Notes: generated by a model from the letters alone, not told the origin. DNA of 5,660 nt from Halobacteriales archaeon (GCA_020201445.1 JAIVGU010000233.1:1-5660); one strand, 5' to 3'. Shown: positions 1-5,660, counted from the stretch's first letter. Numbers and translations are program-made.

Positions 1-280
1 CGGGGTAGGCGGTGACCATCACCAGGGGGACGCCGGGCGCCAGGCGGTGGGCGCGCTCCAGGAAGGCGCAGCCGTCCATGCCGGGCATCCGGTAGTCGGA
101 GATGACGAGGTCGACCGGGGTGTGCTCCAGGATCTTGAGCCCCTCGGCGCCGGAGGTCGCAGTCACGACGTGGACGCGCAGGTTCTCCTCCAGCAGCATC
201 GCGAACCCCTCGAGGATGTCGGGCTCGTCGTCGACCGCCAGCATCGTGACGGCCCTACGCTTGCCGCCCCGGTTGGCCAT
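1..280 (-). CDS. Response regulator, receiver (REC) domain, C-terminally cut by the window edge
   Basis: This is the N-terminal 93 residues of a two-component response regulator, which would be phosphorylated by a partner histidine kinase. The REC hallmarks are visible: the acidic pair D17-D18 in AVDDEPDIL, the phospho-acceptor D62 in DLVISDYRMPGMDG, and the conserved switch Thr T90 in MVTAY. The conserved Lys would lie just beyond the window. The output domain (DNA-binding, PAS, kinase or none) is therefore unknown. I chose the ATG at 280 because a TATA-like ATAAG lies about 25 bases upstream and there is no Shine-Dalgarno sequence. M13 (codon at 244-242) is an alternative start right at the REC core. 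The gene lies 55 bases downstream of lysS on the same strand. That AT-rich site suggests it has its own promoter, although read-through from lysS is possible. No kinase gene is seen nearby. Confidence 0.9.
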   Translation of the reverse strand, partial: MANRGGKRRAVTMLAVDDEPDILEGFAMLLEENLRVHVVTATSGAEGLKILEHTPVDLVISDYRMPGMDGCAFLERAHRLAPGVPLVMVTAYP

Positions 281-301
281 GGCGGTCTGACGCGGGGGCC
301 G

Positions 302-307
302 CTTATC
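302..307 (-). promoter_or_regulatory. Candidate TATA-like element of the response regulator gene
   Basis: Read on the minus strand this is GATAAG within ACGGATAAGCGG, the only AT-rich point in the 55-base gap between the lysS stop and the regulator ATG at 280. Its centre lies about 25 bases upstream of that ATG. This matches an archaeal TATA box serving a leaderless or nearly leaderless transcript. The match to a consensus TATA box is weak, so the call rests on position and on similarity to the spacing seen at 1891-1898. Confidence 0.4.
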
Positions 308-335
308 CGTCTTCTGCCCCTGCACGGCCCGCCGC

Positions 336-1865
336 TCACCAGGAGGCCGACGGCCCGGTGCCCTTGGTCTGCGGGAACGGGAGGACCTGCTTGATGGACT
401 CGACGTCGAGCAGGGTCATGACCATGCGGTCGACGCCGATGCCCAGGCCGCCCGCCGGGGGCATGCCGTGCTTGAGGGCGTCGATGAAGTCCCAGTCCGT
501 GGGGGGCGCCTCGTCGTCGCCGCTGCCGCGCCGCTTCTCCTGCTCCGCGAAGAGTTGCGCTTGCAGGACGGGGTCGTTGAGCTCGGAGTAGGAGTTGGCG
601 TGCTCGCGCCCGGCGATGAACAGCTCGAAGCGCTCCACCAGGGCGGGGTCCTTGCGGTGCGGCTTGCACAGCGGCGTCGTCTCGCGGGGGTGGTCGATGA
701 CGAAGGTGGGCTGGACAAGCTTGGGCTCGGCGAACACCTCGAACAGCTTGGCGATGCCGAGGCCGCGGGTGTAGCCGCCGCGGATGACGATGCGGTGGCT
801 GTCGAGGATGCGGACGATCTCCTCGTCGGTCGCGGTGTCGGGGTCGGGGCCGCCGTGGGCGCGGATGGCGTCCTTCATGGTCATCGTGTGGAAGGCGCCG
901 AAGTCGATGGGCTCGCGGCCGGGGCGCTGCACCACGAGGCTGCCGCCGTTGACCGCCTTCACCGCCTCCTGGAACACCTTCTGCGTCAGGCGCATCATGC
1001 CGGTGTAGTCCCAGTAGGCGGCGTAGCACTCCATGAGCGTGAACTCGGGGTTGTGCGTCGTGTCGATGTCCTCGTTGCGGAACGCGGGGCCGATGTGGTA
1101 GACCCGCTCCAGGCCGCCGACGAGGAGCTTCTTCAGCGCCAGCTCGTGGCTGATGCGCAGGTACATCGTCGTGTCCTTGGCGTTGCTGTGCGTCGTGAAC
1201 GGCTTGGCGTTGGCGCCGCCGTACAGCTTCTCCAGCACCGGGATGGCGACGTCGAGGAAGCCCTGCCTCTCCAGGACCCGGCGCATCACCTGGGTGATGA
1301 GGGCGCGCTGCACCAGCACCTTGCGCTGCAGCGGCCCCTGCATGAGGTTGAGGTAGGGCTTGCCGTAGCGCAGCTCCGGGTTCTCCGCCTTGCCGAGGTC
1401 GGGGAACGGCACCAGCGCCTTGGCGAGCAGCGTGACCTTCTCGGCGCCGATGCTGGGCTCGCCGCGCCGGGAGCGCATCCCGTAGCCGGCCACGCCCACC
1501 CAGTCCCCCTCGTTCAGCAAGTGCAGCGCCGCGTCGAACGCCGCCTCCCCCATCTCGCCCTTGTCGAGGATGGCCTGCACCTTGGCGTCGCGGCCCTCCA
1601 GGTCGAGGAAGGCGATGCCGCCGGAGCCGCGCTTGGCGCGCAGCCGGCCCGCCACCTTGTAGCGCTTGCCCTCCATCCCCTTCTCGCCCGGCTGGAACCT
1701 CGCCTCCAGCTCGGCGCGCAGGCCCGGCAGGTCGGCGTTGGCGGCGAAGCTGTAGGGCCACGCCTTGCGGCCCAGCGCCAGGACCTTCCGGACCTGCTCC
1801 GGGTCGGCGTCCGGCAGCAGCTTGGTCACGTCCGCGACGGTGGGCGCCGGGGTCTTCTGGGCCAT
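336..1865 (-). CDS. lysS: Lysyl-tRNA synthetase, class II
   Basis: This cytoplasmic enzyme charges tRNA-Lys with lysine using ATP. The 509 residues are complete and close to the usual bacterial-type LysRS length. An N-terminal OB-fold anticodon-binding domain spans about 68-155. The class II core follows: motif 1 region about 182-212, motif 2 FRNEDIDTTHNPEF at 262-275, and motif 3 GLGIGVDRM at 473-481. Other family blocks are KPFTTHSNAKD (221-231), ELFIAGREHANSYSELNDP (414-432) and the HGMPPAGG loop (466-473). One oddity is RYGKPYLNL at 166-174, where the family usually has RYRQRYLDL. The ATG at 1865 is chosen because the protein begins in register with the family and a palindromic TTAA lies 29 bases upstream. 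It is transcribed divergently from the lipoprotein gene at 1921 and followed by the response regulator. A class II enzyme is notable if the host is an archaeon, since many archaea use class I LysRS. Confidence 0.97.
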   Translation of the reverse strand: MAQKTPAPTVADVTKLLPDADPEQVRKVLALGRKAWPYSFAANADLPGLRAELEARFQPGEKGMEGKRYKVAGRLRAKRGSGGIAFLDLEGRDAKVQAILDKGEMGEAAFDAALHLLNEGDWVGVAGYGMRSRRGEPSIGAEKVTLLAKALVPFPDLGKAENPELRYGKPYLNLMQGPLQRKVLVQRALITQVMRRVLERQGFLDVAIPVLEKLYGGANAKPFTTHSNAKDTTMYLRISHELALKKLLVGGLERVYHIGPAFRNEDIDTTHNPEFTLMECYAAYWDYTGMMRLTQKVFQEAVKAVNGGSLVVQRPGREPIDFGAFHTMTMKDAIRAHGGPDPDTATDEEIVRILDSHRIVIRGGYTRGLGIAKLFEVFAEPKLVQPTFVIDHPRETTPLCKPHRKDPALVERFELFIAGREHANSYSELNDPVLQAQLFAEQEKRRGSGDDEAPPTDWDFIDALKHGMPPAGGLGIGVDRMVMTLLDVESIKQVLPFPQTKGTGPSASW

Positions 1866-1890
1866 GCGGGCGCCGCGACGCGGGAGCGGT

Positions 1891-1898
1891 CCTTAAGG
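1891..1898. promoter_or_regulatory. Palindromic CCTTAAGG, candidate shared bidirectional TATA box
   Basis: The 55-base gap between the divergent lysS and lipoprotein starts is almost pure G+C except for this perfect 8-base palindrome. Its centre lies about 29 bases from the lysS ATG (1865) and about 26 bases from the lipoprotein ATG (1921). CTTAAG matches five of six positions of an archaeal TATA consensus of the form YTTAWA, and it reads the same on both strands. No Shine-Dalgarno sequence precedes either ATG. I infer that one element serves both genes as leaderless transcripts. Confidence 0.5.
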
Positions 1899-1920
1899 GT
1901 GGCCTTGCCTAGGGGGCCGC

Positions 1921-2337
1921 ATGCAGCGGGTCCTGGCCGCCCTGGCGCTGGCGGTCCTGGTGGCGGGCTGCTCCGAGACCGGAGCCTTCAAGGGAATCCA
2001 TGCGGAGAACAGCGGCAGCCGGCCCGTGCAGGTCCGCGTCATCGTCCTGCTGGAGGGGGTGGAGGTGGGGAACCACACCGTCGTGCTGGAGCCGGGGGAG
2101 GACGCGCGGTTCCTCGCCGACCTGCCGGACGGGGAGTACAAGGCGTGGGTCGTCGTGACCGCCCAGGGCGGGAACTTCAGCATCCCCCGCCTCGGCTCGC
2201 AGACGTTCCGCGTCGAGCCGGGCATCCTGAGCGTCGACATCGAGGTGACGGACAAGGGAATCCTGTTCGACCGCCGGATGGCGGACGGGTACACGTCCAG
2301 CACGGCCACCGCGACCACGGCCGTCAACCGGCCTTGA
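1921..2337 (+). CDS. Small exported lipoprotein with a predicted beta-sandwich domain
   Basis: This 138-residue protein has a lipoprotein signal peptide: MQR, a hydrophobic stretch of about 11 residues, then the lipobox VAGC with lipidation Cys C17. The mature protein is probably held on the outer face of the cytoplasmic membrane. Residues about 28-118 alternate hydrophobic and polar positions (VQVRVIVLLEGVEVGNHTVVL, split here as VQVRVIVLL and EGVEVGNHTVVL, then YKAWVVVTA and SVDIEVTD), as in a single Ig-like beta-sandwich. An ELEPGE/LPDGEY-style turn (VLEPGEDARF, LPDGEYKA) resembles domains that present an extracellular ligand surface, but I recognise no specific family. The tail (124-138) is Thr/Ala/Ser-rich and probably flexible. 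The gene starts the plus-strand cluster, 48 bases ahead of the CxxCH gene, and shares its promoter region with lysS. The function is unknown; no catalytic motif is visible. Confidence 0.85.
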   Translation: MQRVLAALALAVLVAGCSETGAFKGIHAENSGSRPVQVRVIVLLEGVEVGNHTVVLEPGEDARFLADLPDGEYKAWVVVTAQGGNFSIPRLGSQTFRVEPGILSVDIEVTDKGILFDRRMADGYTSSTATATTAVNRP

Positions 2338-2343
2338 GGGAAC

Positions 2344-2352
2344 GCTTTTGGC
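2344..2352 (+). promoter_or_regulatory. Weak T-rich element upstream of the CxxCH gene
   Basis: GCTTTTGGC is the only T-rich point in the 48-base gap between the lipoprotein stop (2337) and the TTG start (2386). It is about 38 bases upstream of that start, further than the 25-29 bases seen at the two other candidate promoters. It could be an internal promoter with a short leader, a short oligo-T terminator for the preceding gene, or nothing. Confidence 0.2.
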
Positions 2353-2385
2353 GCCTCCACCGTCGTTGAGCCCACGCAAGCGAGG

Positions 2386-3336
2386 TTGAACCTGGTCCTG
2401 GCCGCCCTCTGCGGGCTCGCGGCGCTTGCCGCCGCCTTCACCGTCGGCAGCGCCCAGGGGACCTTCGCCGCCTCCCCCGGCTTCTCGGGCCGCGGCGGGC
2501 AGACCTGCACCGCGTGCCACAGCCCGCACAGCCCCACGCACAACGACGCGGAGGCAGTGCTGGAGGGGCTGCCGGTGGCGTGGCGCCCCGGCGAGACCTA
2601 CACGCTCACCATCCGCGTCACCGGCGGGCCGCCCGCAATGCCGGCGCCGCAGCCCCAGGGCGGCTTCGACCTCGCCAGCGACGGCGGCGCCTTCGCGGTG
2701 CGGGAGGAGGACGCCGGGAAGCTGCGCGCCGTCGGCCCCCTCGAGGTCACCTACCGCCCCGCCGGCACCCTCCAGCGCGAGTGGCAGGTGCTGTGGACGG
2801 CGCCGACGCTGGCGCAGCGCCCCGCGCAGGTGGGCGTCTGGCTCGCGGTGCTCGCGGCGAACGGCAACCACGTCGTCGCCGCCAACGCGTCGGACCAGGG
2901 CGAGACCCTCGACAGCTCCGCCGCGCTCCAGGCGCAGGTGCCGCCCCACCCCGCGGCGCTGGAGGCGTGGCGGGCCATCCCGCTCGCGCCGCCCGCCGCC
3001 GCGCTGCGGCAGGACGGCGGCCTCTTGGTGGTGGAGGGCCGCCACGCCGACGGCAACGCCACCCACGTCGCCTGGCGGCTCGACGGGGGGCCGTGGGCCA
3101 GCCGCCCCACCGGGCCGCAGTGGACGCTCCGCCTGGAGGGGCTCGCCGCGGGCAGCCACCGCCTCGACTACCGCTCCCAGGACGACGAGCGCCGCTCCCC
3201 CGACCAGGCGCTCGCCTTCCGCGTCGGCGGCGGCCAGGCGACCGAGGTCCCCGCGACGCACCCCGCCGCGTCCTCCCCCTTCCCGCTCACGCTCCTGCCC
3301 CTCCTCTTCCTCGCCCTCGCCCGGAGACGCCCATGA
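2386..3336 (+). CDS. Exported Reeler-like (choice-of-anchor V) protein with one CxxCH haem motif, Ig-like domain and C-terminal anchor
   Basis: This 316-residue protein has an N-terminal hydrophobic signal (about 3-24, ending near GSAQG) and then CTACH at 41-45, a CxxCH motif typical of covalent c-type haem attachment. H48 or H52 could be the second axial ligand. Residues about 55-185 read like the Reeler or 'choice-of-anchor V' family: WRPGETYTLTIRVTG, a central GGFDLASDGGAF, and QVLWTAP...VGVWLAVLAANGN near the end. Residues about 192-280 form an Ig-like domain (VEGRHADGNATHVAWRLDGG, GLAAGSHRLDYRSQDD). The tail 298-316 is a hydrophobic segment plus RRRP, a membrane anchor or sorting signal on the PGF-CTERM plan without its motif. 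The start is TTG: it is the only good initiator in frame after the TGA at 2335-2337 and it opens directly into the signal peptide. GAGG touches it, too close for a normal ribosome site. Its stop overlaps the next start. A role in surface electron transfer or binding is inferred only. Confidence 0.82.
   Translation: MNLVLAALCGLAALAAAFTVGSAQGTFAASPGFSGRGGQTCTACHSPHSPTHNDAEAVLEGLPVAWRPGETYTLTIRVTGGPPAMPAPQPQGGFDLASDGGAFAVREEDAGKLRAVGPLEVTYRPAGTLQREWQVLWTAPTLAQRPAQVGVWLAVLAANGNHVVAANASDQGETLDSSAALQAQVPPHPAALEAWRAIPLAPPAAALRQDGGLLVVEGRHADGNATHVAWRLDGGPWASRPTGPQWTLRLEGLAAGSHRLDYRSQDDERRSPDQALAFRVGGGQATEVPATHPAASSPFPLTLLPLLFLALARRRP
3333..3336 (+). other. ATGA stop/start overlap
   Basis: The ATG of the DUF4430 lipoprotein gene and the TGA of the CxxCH gene share four bases. 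This implies one transcript for the two genes and probable coupled translation. It is the firmest operon evidence in the window. Confidence 0.85.
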
Positions 3337-4403
3337 AGCCAACCCTGCTCGCCCTGCCCGTCCTGCTGCTCGCCGCCACCCTCGCCGGCTGCGCGTCCGC
3401 CCCCGCCACCAGCACCCTGCACATCGACTACGCCGGCCACCTCCCGGCGGTCGACGCCAGCGTCAAGGCCGCCTCCGCCAGCCACCCCGCCGACTCGCTG
3501 CGCGAGCCCAACCATGCCCCGACCCCGCCGTTCTACACCGCGCTCGACCAGCTCCAGCAGTGGAGCAGCGACTCCGGCGTCACCATCGAGGTCTCCTACA
3601 GCGCCTCGCTCGGCTTCTTCCTCGCCAAGCTCGAAGGCCTCCCCGCCTCCTCCAGCGAGGCCTACTGGTCGCTCGCCGTCAACGGCACGGAGTCGCAGGT
3701 CGGCATGGAGCAGGTCCACGTCGTGGACGGCTCGCGCATCTCCTGGACGCTCACGCCCCTCAAGCCGGCGCCCGCCACGACCGGGACGCTGGCCCTCCAG
3801 ACCCCGGACCGCGTCGAGACCAAGGGCGCGGTCGCCTACGTCAACGGCACCACCGCCCCCGGCGCGACCGTCACCGTGCGCGGCGGCCCCGGCGCCCCGG
3901 CCATGCGCCCGGACGGCGCGTGGAGCTACCGCATCGAGCCCGCCTACGGCCGCACCAACCTCACCTTCACCGCCGACGACGGCCACACGACCCGGCAGGC
4001 CAAGGCCACCGTCGTCCGCCTCGCCAGCGCGACCTTCGAGGCGGCCTACACGATGGCGGTCCCGCCCCACGCGCCCTCCTCGGACCTGGTGTGGTACGAC
4101 CCCGACGAGCACGCCTCCGCCCCCCTCTACGCCGAGAAGGGCGCGACCCACCCAGCGGTGGCGAGCGTGCACGACCTGATGGTGACCTGGACACGCCAGG
4201 CCGGCACTCCCGTCGCCTACAGCTACTCCGCCAGCTTCGGCTTCGGCGTCGAGCGCATCGACGGCGTGGGCGCCCCGCTCAGCAACGGCACGCCGCCCTA
4301 CTGGTGCTACAAGCTCAACGGCGCCAGCGCCAGCCTCGGCATCACCCTCCAGCCGGTCGCGCCCGGGGACACCGTGACCTGGGAGTTCGCCGGCTGCGCG
4401 TAA
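3333..4403 (+). CDS. Lipoprotein with two DUF4430 (transcobalamin C-terminal-like) domains flanking an Ig-like domain
   Basis: This 356-residue protein has a signal peptide with lipobox LAGC and lipidation Cys C20. Domain 1 (about 27-142) and domain 3 (about 233-356) are internal repeats. Each has an S/Y-rich strand, then YSASLGF (89-95) or YSASFGF (298-304), then YWSLAVNG (111-118) or YWCYKLNG (323-330), and a terminal V.DG/APGD..TW strand. The YW...VNG plus GD pattern is that of DUF4430, the fold of the transcobalamin/intrinsic-factor C-terminal domain. Residues about 150-230 form an Ig-like domain (VNGTTAPGATVTV, DGAWSYRI, NLTFTADDG). Domain 3 alone has C325 and C355, a plausible disulfide. 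I chose the ATG at 3333: it opens the signal peptide and overlaps the previous stop as ATGA, suggesting translational coupling. The frame stays open further upstream, but that is a shadow of the CxxCH gene. Ligand unknown; cobalamin binding is not shown. Confidence 0.88.
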   Translation: MKPTLLALPVLLLAATLAGCASAPATSTLHIDYAGHLPAVDASVKAASASHPADSLREPNHAPTPPFYTALDQLQQWSSDSGVTIEVSYSASLGFFLAKLEGLPASSSEAYWSLAVNGTESQVGMEQVHVVDGSRISWTLTPLKPAPATTGTLALQTPDRVETKGAVAYVNGTTAPGATVTVRGGPGAPAMRPDGAWSYRIEPAYGRTNLTFTADDGHTTRQAKATVVRLASATFEAAYTMAVPPHAPSSDLVWYDPDEHASAPLYAEKGATHPAVASVHDLMVTWTRQAGTPVAYSYSASFGFGVERIDGVGAPLSNGTPPYWCYKLNGASASLGITLQPVAPGDTVTWEFAGCA

Positions 4404-4525
4404 CCCACAGGGCCTGCAGGAGACCTACAGCCTTGGATTGGCGGCAGGCCATCTCCCACGTGATGAGCCAAATGCCCGGGGCGCTGGCCAGGAGGAGGGC
4501 TGGCTCGCTGAAGAGAGCGCGCCCC
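4404..4525. other. Convergent intergenic region
   Basis: This 122-base gap separates the stop codons of two genes that face each other, so transcription from both sides should end here. It is less GC-rich than the genes. It contains GGCCTGC (4411-4417) with its reverse complement GCAGGCC (4444-4450), a 7-base stem with a 26-base loop. There is no T-run on either strand that would make a classical terminator. No small ORF, tRNA or repeat is apparent. Confidence 0.5.
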
Positions 4526-5660
4526 TCACACCACCTTGACCTTGTGGAACAGCCCGGTCTGGCACTCCGTCGTGGTCTGCCTCACGGCAGGCTGGCAGAG
4601 GAACACGAAACCGGTTAGGCTTCCCGGCGCTGGCCGCGCTGGGAGCGGTGCGGCGACGCCGAGGAGCCCGGGGCCGACGCGGGAGGGGCCCTTGGCGGTC
4701 TCCTCCAGCTTCCGGAGCAGCCCACGCGTGACGAGGGGGCCGACGAAGCGGGCGCCGCTGGCGTCGCCGCGGCGGGGCTTGGCCTTGGCAGCGAGGAAGG
4801 CGCGGTAGATTGCCTCGACGCTGCCGCGGGTGGCGGCGAAGCGGTCCCAGGTGCCGCCGCCCCAGTGCAGCAGCTTCGCGGCGAGCTCCAGGGCCTCGGC
4901 GCTCCACGCCTCGCGCAGGACCTGGGCGGGGACGTTGGCGGCGTGGCGGGCGAGGATCTGCCACTGCGCGTCGGCGAGGTCTTGGCCGTGGCGCAGCGAC
5001 AGCTCGACGAGGAGGCTGAGGAGGGTGCGGTCGAAGCGTAGCAGCTCGAGGGCGTTGCGGCCGGTCTCGACGACGCCGCTGGTGCCGTCGACGACGCGCC
5101 ACACCCACTGGTTGCCTTCGCGGGTGCAGTCGATTCCGGCGTCGAGGAGGCGGGCGTAGGCGGAGCTGCGGGCGGCGCGCAGGGCGGCGACGACCTCGGG
5201 GAGCTGGCCGGTGCGGGCGGCGAAGCCACGGCCCCACGTCAGGACCTGGACGTCGTAGGTGTTGATGGCGGCGATGCCGCCCTCCTGCCTGCCGATGGTG
5301 CGCCAGAGGATGCCGCGGACGCGCTGGGTCTCGGCGTCGCCGGCGCGGACGGCGGCGGGCAGGGGGTCGGACTCGGGGGCGCCGAAGTAGGCGTAGCCGC
5401 GCTGGCCGCCGTAGACGCGGGGCGCGAGGCGGCCGCGGTGGTCCTCGGCCAGCTCGCGCTCGTGGCGGAGGTACTCCAGCAGGAGGGACTGGTTGGGGGA
5501 GAGGGCGGCCCGGACCGGCGGGGCGTCGGCCTCGTAGGCGCCGGGGCGGGGGAGGATGGTGCCGGGGCGGCGCGGGGAGGCGGGGAGGCGGGTGCGCCAG
5601 TCGAGCGTGTCGAGGAAGGCGGAGATCTCGTCGCGCACATCGCTGGGCAGGTCCGGCGGC
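4526..5660 (-). CDS. Lysozyme-superfamily-like protein of uncertain function, probably 5'-partial
   Basis: A GTG at 5638 would give 370 residues, but the frame stays open to the window edge (PPDLPSD precedes the GTG) with coding-like composition, so the true start may lie outside. Numbered from that GTG, residues 118-140 contain QEGG, INTYD and WGRGFA. The spacing of a Glu followed by INTYD and an aromatic-Gly motif resembles lysozyme-like (GH46-type or phage/injection-system-associated) glycan hydrolases; E119 would be the candidate general acid. Residues about 145-290 are mostly helical by composition, as expected for an alpha-helical lysozyme fold. A Pro/Ala-rich linker (about 320-340) leads to a 28-residue tail with C348 and C359. 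No signal peptide is visible in the part present. It points toward the lipoprotein operon and shares no promoter with it. The family call comes from motif memory and is tentative; the reality of the gene is much surer than its function. Confidence 0.75.
   Translation of the reverse strand, partial: PPDLPSDVRDEISAFLDTLDWRTRLPASPRRPGTILPRPGAYEADAPPVRAALSPNQSLLLEYLRHERELAEDHRGRLAPRVYGGQRGYAYFGAPESDPLPAAVRAGDAETQRVRGILWRTIGRQEGGIAAINTYDVQVLTWGRGFAARTGQLPEVVAALRAARSSAYARLLDAGIDCTREGNQWVWRVVDGTSGVVETGRNALELLRFDRTLLSLLVELSLRHGQDLADAQWQILARHAANVPAQVLREAWSAEALELAAKLLHWGGGTWDRFAATRGSVEAIYRAFLAAKAKPRRGDASGARFVGPLVTRGLLRKLEETAKGPSRVGPGLLGVAAPLPARPAPGSLTGFVFLCQPAVRQTTTECQTGLFHKVKVV

Noticed and set aside
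163..1761. 532-residue minus-strand open frame over lysS
   Set aside because: It is an Arg/Pro/Gly-rich out-of-frame copy of lysS and runs into the response regulator in the wrong frame.
468..2369. Very long plus-strand open frame (633 residues) antisense to lysS
   Set aside because: It is a shadow produced by GC-rich codons: Val/Leu/Ala/Gly/Arg-rich, no domain, and it overlaps both lysS and the start of the lipoprotein gene, which have clear family or signal-peptide support.
1909..3342. 477-residue minus-strand open frame opposite the lipoprotein and CxxCH genes
   Set aside because: Low-complexity Gly/Arg/Ala composition without motifs; the opposite strand carries lipobox, CxxCH and Reeler-like features.
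3333..4403. Calling the DUF4430 lipoprotein a cobalamin-binding protein
   Set aside because: Only the C-terminal beta domain of transcobalamin is resembled; the alpha-barrel domain is absent and no corrinoid gene is nearby.
4411..4450. Inverted repeat GGCCTGC / GCAGGCC as an intrinsic terminator
   Set aside because: The stem is only 7 bases with a 26-base loop and no following T-run; such pairs occur by chance in GC-rich DNA.
4457..4491. Short palindromes CACGTG (4457-4462) and CTGGCCAG (4484-4491) as operator sites
   Set aside because: They lie between convergent stop codons, not in a promoter position, and are short enough to be chance.
2426..4618. 730-residue plus-strand open frame across the operon
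   Set aside because: Its composition is almost all Arg, Pro, Ala and Ser, typical of the +1 shadow in high-GC DNA.
5239..5640. ATG at 5640 opening a 133-residue minus-strand frame
   Set aside because: The product is Ser/Pro/Ala/Thr-rich low complexity; the frame starting at or before the GTG at 5638 carries the recognisable protein.

Overview
The window is very GC-rich (roughly 70% by eye) and almost fully coding. It holds six protein genes and no RNA gene, CRISPR array or mobile element that I can recognise. The organism is most likely a high-GC archaeon, possibly of the Thermoplasmatota type. This is inferred from four things: short TATA-like AT islands sit about 25-29 bases upstream of three start codons; those starts lack a Shine-Dalgarno sequence, which fits leaderless transcripts; one exported protein ends in a hydrophobic segment plus Arg cluster; and exported proteins carry Ig-like, Reeler-like and transcobalamin-like (DUF4430) domains. 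A high-GC bacterium is not excluded. The lysyl-tRNA synthetase is class II, whereas many archaea use class I.

Layout from left to right. (1) Bases 1-280, minus: N-terminal part of a response regulator whose C-terminus lies outside the window. (2) Bases 336-1865, minus: complete class II lysyl-tRNA synthetase (lysS). (3) Bases 1866-1920: a 55-base divergent intergenic region whose only AT-rich point is a palindromic CCTTAAGG, 26-29 bases from the start codon on each side, a candidate shared bidirectional promoter. (4) Bases 1921-4403, plus: three consecutive genes for exported proteins. They are a small lipoprotein, a single-CxxCH Reeler-like ('choice-of-anchor V') protein with an Ig-like domain and a C-terminal membrane anchor, and a lipoprotein with two DUF4430-like domains around an Ig-like domain. 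The last two overlap as ATGA. (5) Bases 4404-4525: a convergent intergenic gap. (6) Bases 4526-5660, minus: a protein with a lysozyme-superfamily-like EGG...INTYD...WG segment, open to the window edge and therefore probably 5'-partial.

The three plus-strand genes look like one cell-surface module: two lipid-anchored proteins flank a putative haem-carrying protein with a transmembrane anchor. I see no catalytic domain in any of them, so binding, adhesion or electron transfer is more likely than enzymatic work. Their co-occurrence is the most novel-looking part of the window. No complete, clearly new biological system is demonstrable here.
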